64,000 nucleotides of DNA from positions 4,673,501 through 4,737,500 of the forward strand of contig NC_064233.1 in assembly GCF_023101765.2 (NCBI RefSeq), given 5' to 3'. The notes under the pieces were generated by a model that worked only from the letters and a program-made list of their open reading frames with translations, did not search any database and was not told where the DNA came from. The stretch is from Spodoptera frugiperda (Eukaryota > Arthropoda > Insecta > Lepidoptera > Noctuidae). Of the stretch, positions 44,901 through 56,100 are shown piece after piece (position 1 is the first letter of the stretch; each line of letters starts with the position of its first letter). Made by a program: the position numbers and the translations under genes.

Positions 44901-45271
44901 GGCAGAGCTCCATATTACGGCATGTAATGCCACTGTACAATGTACACCAACTTTTCATCAATTGTTTTATAAGTCCCATGTAATAGGGGGTGAGCTTATT
45001 ACCATATATTGGGTACAATTTCAGACTTCGTGCTACTATTGAGAAATTTTCGTAAATCCGAAAATAATATACACGTAATATCAATATTAACATATTTGTT
45101 TTATCCCACAGAGCATTAGTCCGCAAATGTATGGAAGTTCTCTTCTACCGCGACGCGCGCGCATTCCAACGCTACCAGCTGGGCGTGGTCACCAGCGCAG
45201 GAGTGCGCATCGAGGATCTAGCGGAACTGAAACATGATTGGTCGCTCGCCCACATGATTCATATGAAGTAA
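41931..45271 (+). CDS. PSMB4: 20S proteasome subunit beta type-4 (beta7)
   Basis: Five exons join in phase: 41931-42067, 42700-42912, 43389-43524, 44448-44593 and 45112-45271; 263 aa, as expected for PSMB4. An N-terminal propeptide-like region (about residues 1-50) precedes the proteasome fold with VIGVKFDKGCVIAADTLGSY, then NGGDYADYQYLKDI, LTRVLYNKRSKMDPLWSNYV, DGEPFLGAVDKLGTAYEDAA and RDARAFQRYQLGVVTSAGVR. Beta4/beta7 is a non-catalytic ring subunit that helps lock the two beta rings together through its C-terminal extension. AATAAA at 45290-45295. Introns hold E, D, an RTE-like piece and B; the C unit at 45344 lies just after the gene. Drosophila counterpart: Prosbeta7. Confidence 0.96.
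42470..42668 (+). repeat. Family E repeat in PSMB4 intron 1
   Basis: CCACTTTGCTCAACTCCTAT to AACAAACTCATCAGCTTCAT. It ends about 30 bp before the acceptor of exon 2. Confidence 0.65.
43045..43365 (-). repeat. Family D repeat in PSMB4 intron 2
   Basis: Antisense, nearly full length: a T-run, TGATGGTAAGCAATCGCCG, then CACTCCGGTCGAGCTCGGCC and GGCTATCCCACACTTG. Its head end lies only about 25 bp before the exon 3 acceptor at 43388. Confidence 0.78.
43866..44250 (+). repeat. RTE-like tail repeat in PSMB4 intron 3
   Basis: ACTAGCGGACCCGACAGACG at the left, GTTTCATCAAAATCCGTCTA and ACATACACACGTACAGAAGA, ending TATATATATAAAGAT. This layout is typical of RTE-clade tails in Lepidoptera (from general knowledge). 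Confidence 0.65.
44617..44730 (-). repeat. Family D-like fragment in PSMB4 intron 4
   Basis: CACCTGATGGTAAGCAATCA and AGAGTTACAGGTGCGTTGCT; the rest is absent. Confidence 0.55.
44871..45085 (-). mobile_element. SINE family B in PSMB4 intron 4, head lost
   Basis: Antisense; AACGTCACGCTTTTTATTCC to GAGAAATTTTCGTAAATCCG. The tRNA-like head is missing and the copy ends about 25 bp before exon 5. Confidence 0.75.
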
Positions 45272-45343
45272 ATTACTCTCGGTTAATGTAATAAATGTCT
45301 TTTTATAATTATTTGGTGTTGTTATTTGAAATCAAAGTTATAA

Positions 45344-45478
45344 TCCCGGTACTGCGGACTACCTAGCGGGTTTACCGGGGCTCCGGCTCAAAGCGCAGGA
45401 GTAAGAAGGGGGTGGCTTTTAGGCAGTAAAAAGTCAAGACACTTTCTCGCCTCGCCTTAGGCGAGAGAAAAATCAGTA
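45344..45478 (+). repeat. Family C short unit after PSMB4
   Basis: CCCGGTACTGCGGACTACCT to CTTAGGCGAGAGAAAAATC; 5' edge as in the other short units. Confidence 0.75.
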
Positions 45479-46033
45479 GTGGAGCCGCCGAAACCCAAAA
45501 TACGAGCTCTTCTGGTTGCGAATCAGTGTGCTATTGTAATTGCCCCACTGGACTATCATTTACTGTTGTACTCATTCTCATTTATGTGTTGTACTTAATT
45601 TGCTTATTGTACATTATTTTTTAATAAATCATTATTATTATAAAAAAATAAGTGGGAAATAAAAACGCCATTTAGAAAAGGAAACTTACATTATATTACT
45701 GACAAATATATCTAGAATCTAGAAATATTCTAGATCTAAGTATTTACAGTGTTGCGAAAAGCACGTTAGTACATTCAATATGATCCCATTTCAATGTAAT
45801 AGTATCGCAAAAATGCTGATTTCTTACAATTTATTATCGTACATTTATAATACCACCACCAAATACAATACGATAATAAACAAAAATAATGAAATGAGAG
45901 AAAGTGCGATCCGTAACACCGTCAAAATCCTACTATAACACGACCAACTTAAATGTTCAGCTACAAGTGGCGCTAGTGTCGAAAATAGGAGTGTCATAGA
46001 ACATTAGTTCAAACTGATTAGTTCGGCGTCTAC

Positions 46034-46175
46034 AGGCCCGCATCGTACGCATCGCACGCAACAGATTTTAGTTTGTCTTGTATTAGAAACTCATACAACT
46101 GCATCCACTGATTCGCATCGTACGGACGCAGTCAATCCGTTTGATGCGATCCGTCCGATGCGTGCGGACCTGAAC
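46034..46175. repeat. Family M foldback MITE
   Basis: AGGCCCGCATCGTACGCATC at the left pairs, with mismatches, with GATGCGTGCGGACCT at the right. It has the same right half as the window-edge copy at 1-66. Confidence 0.6.
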
Positions 46176-46447
46176 AAAAAAGTATTTTAGTTGCTTATAA
46201 ACATTGTTTTCGTTTTAAAAATCGCTACACACCATGCAACACACGCTAATAACTCACACAAACAAACAGCCAAGTCGCATTTATTTTGAAGGGTAGTAGA
46301 AAATTGATCCTTACGCGACTGACTATAAGTTTCAGATTTATCAAATGCTATCGTTGAATTAAAATAACTGTAATTATAATTAAATTGATAGATCGTTCGT
46401 TATAACTTTTAATCGTCAATTTCTCATAATAAGTCGGAGACTAGAGG

Positions 46448-46670
46448 GCCTACTCCGGTTCTCGAATCCGAAGTTTCGTTTAATCTTCGGCCGTAGGTTT
46501 TATTGATTTACTTGAAATAACGTTTTATTTTTAATTTCATATCAAAACCTATTTATTTATCTTCATTTAATTCGTTCATTTTTGTTAACGAAAGTTCGCA
46601 ATAAATAGAATTGTAGTATGCAATCTGCGAAGTTTTTCGTTCGTTCGTTGAATTAGAGTAGGCCCCGGTT
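46448..46670. repeat. Possible MITE with GGGCCTACTC ends
   Basis: GAGGGCCTACTCCGGTTCTC and AGAGTAGGCCCCGG are partly complementary around 220 bp of AT-rich sequence. A plus-strand TTTATT (46669-46674) next to its right end reads as AATAAA for the minus-strand Y14 gene. Confidence 0.4.
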
Positions 46671-46785
46671 TATTTTAGAACTTAACAAAGTTTTATGTAC
46701 TTTTTCGTCACATTCCTAGAAATTCTTTCATTCGAATAAAATAAAAAACAATGTAGATAATTAGAGCTTATATTAATGTTTATAT

Positions 46786-48775
46786 CTATCGCCTCTTCTT
46801 GTGTCCTTTAGTCGGTCCCTTGACGAAGCACCAGTCGACTGATATCGGCTGGCCCAGGATGTCTGCACCGTCCAGAGCTTCGCGTGCACTCTGTTACAAA
46901 AAATATTGTATTAGTAATCTTATTTTAAGTCGGGGGTCAAAAGTGTTGATTGATGGACTACACTATTTATAAGAGACTGGTCAACTGGGAAATTCGACAC
47001 CTACTAATGGGATTGGGTTGAAATTTGGAACAGAGGTAAATTAAAGTCTGGAATAACACATAGACTACTTTTAATCTCACGGGAACGCGAGCGAAGCTAG
47101 TTAACCAGTTGTTAAGTTATACATATTTTTTTAGTTTTTTTATTCGGAAAAGACAAAAATCTTAAGCTATCAGTGCATTCTTTCTCCACTTTTGAGTGTC
47201 TGTTTGCCAGGTGGTTAAGGTCTCGTCCAATCGTCTCCATTCAGGTCTTTCTTGGTCACCCTACCCCAAGTTATTCCCGCAACTTGCCTGATATAATCGC
47301 AAAGATGTGCTGTCAATCGCTCCTAAGTTAAGTTGTACTACAATGGTGAAAAGAACATTTTGATCTACTCACCGCAGCCTGTTTGTAGGTCTCGTACTCC
47401 ACAAGAGCGTAACCTTTGAGGAAACCAGTGCGTCTGTCCAGATTCAAGTGGATGTTCTTGATCTCTCCAAACTCTGAGAATTGATTCTGTAATGGGATGG
47501 AAACATGTTAAATTTAAATCAAAGTAATCACACTTTAGGTAACAGTGCGTACAGTTTCCAAGGAAAGGGAGAATCCGCAGACGCCGCCCGCGCAACACAC
47601 GACCAAACTAGTAGTTAACTTACTTAGCCCATGTTTTATGCTGAGGTTTAGCATGAGTTTGTTTTTTAACGAGATTGAAATGTTTAGTAGCCCTCTGTCT
47701 TCTTGACATTCTTAAAGAGGCCTATCCAATAAATAAAATGAACAAGAAAAGTGAATTAGAGGTAGTGAAATAGGACCTAATGGCCTCAATATGCTCGAAA
47801 AGTGAATAAAACCTGTATACCTGTATATCCTCTTCCTGTGCTTCTTCATGGACATTGCTGACAAACAATATCCAGCCCTCCACTGACCGCTGCGGGCCCG
47901 GAGTGTTGCCGTCACCTTCAGGAGCCAAGCTGTCATATCTACAATAATAATTTGATACCATTAAATACGCATGTTTGTTATTATATAGGAGAAAGAAGTA
48001 CAGACAGAGAGATAATACTACTGATTGGTTAATCAAGGATGGCAGGTAAGTGAGTATCAGATCTGATTCCCAGATCAGGAAAAATAATTCTTATAGGTAA
48101 CAGTCTTACCTAGATGGAATTTTATACACAATTACAGGAACAACCATAGTTAAAAGCTTTTACATTAAAATAAATTAAAATAGGCATTTTTATTTGACTT
48201 ATTTGATCTTCTAGCTTGGTGAAAATTCTGATTAATGGATTCATAACCAGAGAACAGTGGTTGTTGCATATATTTCTGCTTACTCCTTCGAAAATTAAAC
48301 GGAGTATTCTTATGTTTTTATTACCTCCCCCTATTCCCTCTCTCTGAGGCGCCTCCGCTACCGGCTTCGCTACCAAAACCTCTTCCTTTGCGTTTTCGCG
48401 CCTTCTCCTTCAAACGAGCGATTCCCTCTGAAAAACACGATAATAGCAACTGAAATAAATCATAAACGTAACTGAAATATTTAGAGAGTAGATATATGTT
48501 ACGTATAACGGAATTTCGTGCCTAAATGCGGTTCATTCAACTGTTTGTAGTAGAAAGTTAACCTAAAAATAATTGTATTTATTACTTAGTTTAGTCAGTA
48601 AATACAACATGCAAGCCAATAATTACGTCTAATATGGCCAAGAGAAAGTTACTAGATTGCTGGAAAGTCTAAATTACTCAAAATATTGACCAAAATAAAC
48701 ATGACATGACTTACGTTCACCATCCTCGTCAACTTCGAATTCTTCCGAATTTTCAATATCTAAAACATCTGCCAT
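46786..48775 (-). CDS. tsu: RNA-binding protein 8A / Y14, exon-junction complex core
   Basis: Five minus-strand exons join in phase: 48775-48715, 48427-48325, 47938-47821, 47486-47373 and 46890-46786; 166 aa, the usual Y14 size. N-terminus MADVLDIENSEEFEVDEDGE, then KEKARKRKGRGFGSEAGSGG, the hallmark GPQRSVEGWILFVSNVHEEA entering the RRM, EFGEIKNIHLNLDRRTGFLK (RNP1 region GFLKGYALVEY), GQPISVDWCFVKGP and a basic tail ending KKRR. Y14 binds Mago nashi and locks the EJC on eIF4AIII after splicing, with roles in mRNA localisation, NMD and splicing of long introns. It converges on PSMB4 and diverges from ORF 49272. Drosophila name tsunagi. Intact. Confidence 0.97.
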
Positions 48776-49271
48776 TGTTATTAGATTGTTTTGTTTCTAT
48801 GTTACGGTTTAATACATGTATTTTTGTTCGATTTACACGTAAATAAACGCGAAACTTCAACAAATTCAACAAACAAAATGACTAGTTCAGTGTTGCTAGT
48901 AATAGGAGGACCTAGACATGTAAATAATGCGTCAATGATTTTTAAAACGTAATAGCTATTCTAATTTCTATTGATAACAAAAACAATGAAAGCGAATAAT
49001 CTTCAAGGTCTCGTTTGAATACGAACGCAAAATGGAAAATATTATACGAAACGAAATTCACATATTTTATTTTTTTAATTCTAGCAGCATTTCTTACCAA
49101 GCGACAAGCAACCCGGGATTTTTAAAAATATAGGCAATGAATCCTCTTTTAGAACTCAACTTTTTTCGCAGACACAATAATGTCAAAAGTCGAGTGACAA
49201 ACATAATTTCTCTCATCTTTTATTAATTTGGATAATTTTTTTAGACTAACTGAACGTTAATAAATTTCAAA
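48776..49271. promoter_or_regulatory. Shared upstream region of Y14 and ORF 49272
   Basis: About 500 bp without any repeat family between two divergent start codons, so a bidirectional promoter is plausible. I recognise no specific motif. Confidence 0.4.
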
Positions 49272-49577
49272 ATGAGTACTTGTAACGTAAGAGAACCACA
49301 ACACACAGTTTCAGGAGACTGGACATCAAGATCAACAAAATCTTTAGCAACAACCCGGTCTTCATCACCCAGCAGAGGAGAAGCAATATTTCACAAGTAT
49401 ATGGAGCTTATACACTCCAAGTCTAATCTTTCTGTGGAAGCTAATAAAGCAGAGCCTAACGATCGTCCATTTGATTTTTTCGACGATGAGGAATTTGCTT
49501 TTGGAATCAATTTACTTAACAATAATGTTGCTTGTGTCGGTGACAACATTACTAAACTCATCCAAATGGGTAGGTAA
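49272..49577 (+). CDS. Unrecognised ORF, 101 aa or first coding exon
   Basis: Begins ATGAGTACTTGT after AAATTTCAAA, a good insect start context. The N-terminal half is Ser/Thr/Arg-rich (STKSLATTRSSSPSRGEAIF). The C-terminal half is more structured: KYMELIHSKSNLSVEANK, an acidic FDFFDDEEFAFGINLLNNN and DNITKLIQMGR. The stop lies inside GGTAGGTAAAC, which contains two possible splice donors (GTAGGT, GTAAAC), so this may be exon 1 of a longer gene. No AATAAA is close by, which also hints at splicing, but I found no convincing second exon before Mtx2 starts at 50156. I do not recognise the family. Composition and a repeat-free setting favour a real gene. Confidence 0.55.
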   Translation: MSTCNVREPQHTVSGDWTSRSTKSLATTRSSSPSRGEAIFHKYMELIHSKSNLSVEANKAEPNDRPFDFFDDEEFAFGINLLNNNVACVGDNITKLIQMGR

Positions 49578-50155
49578 ACTTTATTTTTTATGTAGGTATA
49601 AATATTTAAAACTCTTTTTCATTGAATGAAGAATGCAAACAATCATAATCAGATCTGTGAGGCCAGACGGTAGCTCAGAATTCTTCCGTTGCTGGTTCGT
49701 TCTAAATGTTTTTATTTTGAGTACAACACAAGTATAAGGGTGAATCTAAAGTTACTGAATAGGTGACGTGTAGTGTGTAGATGTACTATATTTAGACCAT
49801 AACAGTTATCATAACAGTTTTTAGTATTTGATGAATGCACTGAAATTCAAGACTCGTCGTCTTTTTTCTGCGTTATACGTAGCGTCACATAAAAAATCCT
49901 GTATTCTAATTTATTTAGTTTCTGGTGTTCTTACTTTTCTTTTATTCGCTTGAAAGGAAAAGCAATATTAAAATGAAAAAGCACTTTGACAACCATTGAT
50001 TTTTAAGGTTGATAACACTGCATGCGAGTGTCACTACTGTCATTTAAATGTGATTCTGATTATCGATTTTGCGGATTTTGTGAGCATTTATTTTTATTTT
50101 CGGTACCATTGAGTTTGTTCTTCCTCTTGTTATTTTGTGTATTAGCTAAAATATA

Positions 50156-53100
50156 ATGCCGGAATTCCATATAACGGACTCCATCATCACACAGCTCAAC
50201 GGTGAGTTATTTGACGAAATATTTATCAATTTTTATTGTGAACAAGTTATATAATTTTGTTTGCAAAATGGTTATTGTTTTGTTTGACAGAAATATTTAA
50301 TTTTAGCTTCGGGACGTTCTAAATAGTGTTATATTACTGGTGTTACATCATTTGGGACTTGGATACGGTTTAAAACTACATTTAACAATGAAATTCAAAA
50401 TAGACGAACCTTTTGAATTTGGTAAAATATTCAGTGATTTGTGTGTGGTTTTACGATTTCCTTTCTGTTTATGTGTTTTGCGGTTTACAGTCCAGTGTTA
50501 ACTTACTACAGGTTTTACTGTTTTTGTTTACAAATAACCTTTTCCTGTGTTTTAAGTCCGCTACCACTGTTATTTCAAACATGGTTTTAAAAAATTAACT
50601 ATTACTAGTAACTAAATACTTAAAATGTTTGGTTTTACTACCCCTTACCCCTCCATTGTAATAGAAAATTTGATTAAATCCTGTGTCCTCATGTTTTTGG
50701 TTTATACTTTCATTAAAAAGAAGTAGACATTTAATTTGATTAGTTTGTTTCAAACTTAACATTAATTGGTATATGTACTTATATGACAAGAATTCAAGCC
50801 ATAAATATAGAAATATATTATTAAAAAACAAATAATTTAAAGACTTTCCACAGGTCACATTTCTATGAGAAAAAAATCATACAAGAATATGTTATATCTC
50901 GACTTTGTTACATTGTTGTTGTCTACAATTAAATAAATCTATTTGGGTAGTTAATATTAGGTATATCTAATATTAATTCCGTAGTAGTTCCATATAGTGT
51001 TTACTATATGGAAATTTATACCTCTCTTGTTCACATAAAAAAAAATACCAGCTGGATTGAGAGCCTTCAAATCTGCCTTCAATAGAATTGAGAAAATTCT
51101 ATTTTGGGAAGTGGGGTAATAACAATAAACAATCAGTAGCAGCGTGACAATCGCTGTCGAGTTCCTCGTCAAAACATTATGTGAGTAAGCCGATAACATA
51201 ATAATTAATAAACAAACAGTCATATTATGTACACTATGCAATTTATTCTAGATTGTGTCCTAAGTGGCTGGTGTTGTAGTGTTGGGATCATTCTATATTT
51301 AGCAAACCCCTGATTGGTTCAGTGGTTACGAGCAATCACAGTTTCCGGTGTTTGAGAGTCAGGCAATAATGATTTGAGACTTCCAATCCGTTTCTAAATG
51401 GGTTTAGTAAGGCTAGAATGACTTTGGAATAGTATAGAATGAATGTCCTGCTGCCCTGTGTACACTACTGATGAATATAGGTCCTCTTGTGACTTGAAAC
51501 TAGTAGAGCATTTCTCAAATACACTTGGGACCAAAGAGACAGAGCCTAGGAACCAGGGTATTTTTCATTTTGAAGAACCCTCTTTAACTTTAAGAAAAAT
51601 ATATACTTTTGCAACAAAATACTCTCATTTTAAAGGTAATTAAATTGCCTCTCATTCAACATTATGTTACCGATTAATAAAGTAATTGGAGCAGAAATTA
51701 TTTATCAAGATATGAAAAAGAAAAAAATGCGAATGCCTCTGTTTCTTTGCTACCAAGTGTAGTTCATGCAATGCCACAAGTCTTGTGAGTCCACAAACTT
51801 GCCCTTGATTATACATCTACCTATCCCTACAGGTGTAAAGGTATGATGTCATCACACTGAGATGGCGTAATGATATCATTTCTATTTAGAATGTATTGTA
51901 CAAGACTTCAAAGTAATTAATTTGGCAACAGTCTCTTGAAATGAGTAAGAGATAAAATTAAAACAATATCATGTTAACTAGTTGTCGTGGTGGCTCAGAG
52001 GTTTAAAACGCCCGCTTCTTATGCATGAGGGTGCAGGTTCGGAACCTACCAACGTCAAGTACCAATGTGACATTTTCCGAGTTATATACTTTCTATTATT
52101 ATTTGGACACTGAAAATCAAACGATGAAGGGAAACATCGTGAGGAAACCTGGACTTATAATTTCTAATTATAAGTTTGAAATCGCCAATCCACATTAAGG
52201 AAGCGATCACGCTTGCTTTTTTTTTTATTGCCGGGGGAAAATCGTCCTATGACTTCTCCCGCCTTGGGCGAGGCGAGAGGGAGTGTCAGACTCTTACTGA
52301 CTAAAAACCACCCCGTTCCTTCTCCTGCTTTTCGAGCCGGAGCCCCGGTAAACCCGCTAGGTAGTCCGCAGCTCCGGATCAGGCATCAGCCCTACTGGAC
52401 CCCATCTGTGGTGGTCTGATGGCTCTTTGAGGCGCGCGCGGGACGCGACGCGCTGTACGCACGGGTCTGTTTCTGGTCGGGCGGTGAGTTACCCTTGCTC
52501 GCCGTCCGCAGGCCCGCACTTACGGTGGCCGGAGATCGTCTCGGGATCCCCGACGCCCGGAGTGTCTTTCGCGATGGCTGGGGCATAAGGAGGTTCGTTC
52601 TCTCACGCAACCCCGCCTCCTCCTTAGCTAGCATGACTGCTTCGCAGAAGGAGGAGACGGCATCCCAGTCCCTCTCGCTCCGCACCATGGCCTGAACCAG
52701 TGCCGGGCGCGAGAGGTCGCCGTCGCCGACCACATCCCTGAGGACTTGGCGGTGCTCAGCCCACGCAGGGCACACCGCCACCGTATGTTCTACCGTGTCC
52801 TCCGGGCGGTCCTCACAGTGATGACACCCGGGCGTTTCCTCCCGCCCAATAAGGAACAGGAACCTACCGAAACTGAAAACGCTTGCTTGGTTTACATTAA
52901 TCTGATCGTTTGAGCATTAATCATCAGATTATTGCTCTGATCTGATGATGAATGCTCAAACCTTCTCCATGTGAGAAGAGGCCTTTGGTCAGCAGTGGTC
53001 ACTGATAGGCTGTTGATGTGTGTGTTAGATGGCTCTAAAGAACAAAAACAATATTGCTGTACCCCTAGTACGAGTTGGCTTTACGTTTAACAAGTTTGAA

Positions 53101-56100
53101 ACGAGACCAAGTTCGCGTTCGTTCGGCGCTCTTGATTTGCCGGCTCGAATAAACTAACCAATCGGCGCCGAACGCGCTCTCGTTTCAATCTCGTTAAACG
53201 TAATAGAGTTCTTTGGCGAGAGTCTCAGGTTCGATCCTTGAGTCAGGCAAAGAATTTTTGGGCTTTTGATTGTTTTTATTGCCAGTATTAGAGATTTTTA
53301 GAATCATCATAATTAACAGGTATGAATATCATTCCCCATTGCCCCCATCCGCAATCCCCAAAATAAATAGCAACACTGCGTGTGTCTGGACTTGCTGACC
53401 ATCAGGTGAATCGCCATTTGCCGCCCAATTCAATTCTTTTTTGATTTGGTGCAAGTCAGCAAAGGAACTGATCGCCTGATGGTAAGCAATCGACATCGCC
53501 CCTAGACACCCGCAACCGCAACACCGGAGGAGTTACAAGTGCGTTGACGGCCTTCTAGGGATTGGGGATTAAGGTGATTTTCCACCAAAGATGTGCTATG
53601 CTACGGTGGTATGGCTGCGTTTGACGTCCACCACACACATATAGCTTAACACTGCTAGAAACGGTGTCAGCTAAGCTATGTTATTTATATAAGAAGATGC
53701 GTGCTACCAATGCGTGCTATAGATGCGTGCTATGAATGTGTGCAGTGGAAGTCTTCCCTACTACATCGCATATTCGAGCTGCGCAAATTCCTCGCACAGC
53801 TACATAACTTAGGTGAGCTGTATAGGACCCTGAAGGTTGGCGCATAGGGGGGGGATCGGGCTTCCCGTAGCCTCACTCACACGACTAAAACAACGCAAGC
53901 GTTGTTTCACGCCGTTTCTCTGTGTGGCTCCGGTCAATTCATGGTGTAGCATGATTTTTTTAATCAGATTTTCTTTTATTTAGGCTTTTTTTATCTTAGT
54001 TATGACCTCTCTTACATGTAAAATCATTAAAAGTCTCTGTATTATTTTCTGTATTGTAAACTGACACATGCGTGCTGCCATTTGAACAGGTCCGCTCAAA
54101 CTGCTGTGGTTCTTTCCTCAAAAGACCACTACAGAATCAACTTGCACGGTTCTCCGACATCTTTAATTGATTTTGTCTGGACTTTAAAAGAGACTATGAC
54201 CTCTGAGTTTGTTTCGGCATTACTTCTCAGAGTAGTCCGATAGGAAATGCCAGCCTCATCTAGTTATTTAAAAGATTGACGTGTAAAAGTGTTATTTTAT
54301 AACCTACTAGCAAACCCGGCGAACTCCGTTTCGCCACCAATGTTAAAAATTTCCTGAATTTTGTTTGCTATAAACCTCACGGAGCCCGAGGCCTTTCCAA
54401 CGAATGCAAAACGATGGAAATCGGTTCGTGCGTTCTGGAGTTATAGCGTCAGGAAGGAAAACCCGACTTATTTTTATATAATAGATTTGCTAAATAAATA
54501 TCATTTATTGTATTATAGGCTACTCTGTACTGACGAGTACGTCAAGGACCCGCCGCGTGGGAGTGTTGGTAGCGCTAGCAACCCGCGTAGGTATACGCCC
54601 GCCGCGGCTCATGCGCAGTGCGACCCCACCTTTAATAATTGTACCTACTTAGGGTTGGCAACTTGTTTGTTAATTTATTTATAAGTTTATTTTTAAACCT
54701 ATAAAAGGATGATGTAGGTATTTATATTGGAATAATGTTTTATGAGTCGTTAGGAAGCATGTCTTCTGTGGTCATATACCTATCTCTTACTCTTACATTC
54801 ATCCGCCACATTACTGTCTTGACCCATATTCACAACAATTTATGGATCACAAGATTAGAACTGCGTGACACGTTGCGCAGAAGCATGCCGGCGGCCGTCC
54901 AACCCTTGCTGACTTTTACATCTAATATTATTCAAATTACAGAGAAAAAAAGTTGTAAAGGAGCCATAAGGTACTTTGGTGTTATTATATTTTCTTCAAA
55001 GTAATTTACTTGAAGTTTTACGCAGAACTTATCAACTTGTGTAGTAGATTAATTTTCAAAATTAACAACATTTTGTTCAAGACTAAAAATTGTATTACAA
55101 CTTCTAACAGTGTTGGGCTCTTGCGAACCCTAGCCGTAGCCTAGCAACCCTACCAAGGCTCTTTAGACTAAAAAAAACTGCAACAGTAGGTGTACGATCA
55201 ATAACGACTCGCGACGGCCAGTTTCCGCGCGCTGATTGGTCAGGAAACACGAACGTTGACGGAAATGCCCGAAGACAGCCGAACGCTCGTTGCATTTCGT
55301 TCTTTTAGGTCTCAGTATGCGCTATAGGTGTACTAGATGGGATCGATAAATGGGTGGGGCTTGCTTACCCCGCGGAAGGGTCCAGTGCTTTCGCGTCTGT
55401 CTAGCATTCACCTCGCCTGCCATTAAAATGATTTATGTGCTTTTAATATCTCCATTTGCATTTAAATTTAAAAATGGCAGTTAAATAGTGATTTTGAATT
55501 TTTATTTTTAGTTTTTTCTTTTTCATTTGTGTTTGGAGTGTTACCAAAATGATTGTGAAAGTAAAATGCATCATTTTCGAGGATTCGGAGTTGGCTGCTA
55601 TTGCAAGATATCGCAGTATGTACTTTTAAGACTTTAGTCAATTAACTTATTGTTTTAAAATCATTGTGATAATAAAAAAAAATTGAACAAATGAAATTAA
55701 ATTGGAGAGTAAAACCAATTAATTATTATTTAAAAAAAATAATTATTATTTTTTATATTATACTTTGTTAAAATAATTTGAAGAATTAGTTGCATTTATA
55801 CTAAAAAAAATTAAAATCTTTAGGATTTGCTTACAGTACCGAGATACTTACTATTGAGATCTGAATAGTTTGGAAGCTAAAAATATATTATTATTATAAT
55901 AAACATGCATTAATTTATTAAAAAAAAAGAGTGTACTACTTTTTAAAACGATCAACGCTCAACGCGCAGCGCTCTTGTGCTTCCCCTGGGGCCTTAGTCT
56001 GCTATTACAATTGTGTCAGAATGGTCAATCAGTGAGCAGTGCGAGAGGGACGGAGCTATACAACCTACATAGCTCCGTCCCTCTTGCACTAGTCAATGAT

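Noticed and set aside
47365..48376. Minus-strand frames of 74-104 codons
   Set aside because: Each is a Y14 exon or intron read in an unspliced or shifted frame; the spliced model explains them.
52495..52695. 66-codon plus-strand frame
   Set aside because: Shadow of the decayed antisense LINE copy at 52219-52878.
54361..55004. Frames of 107 and 89 codons in Mtx2 intron 1
   Set aside because: They overlap RTE-like tails and a worn SINE A-like piece (about 54800-54880), and do not join Mtx2 in phase.
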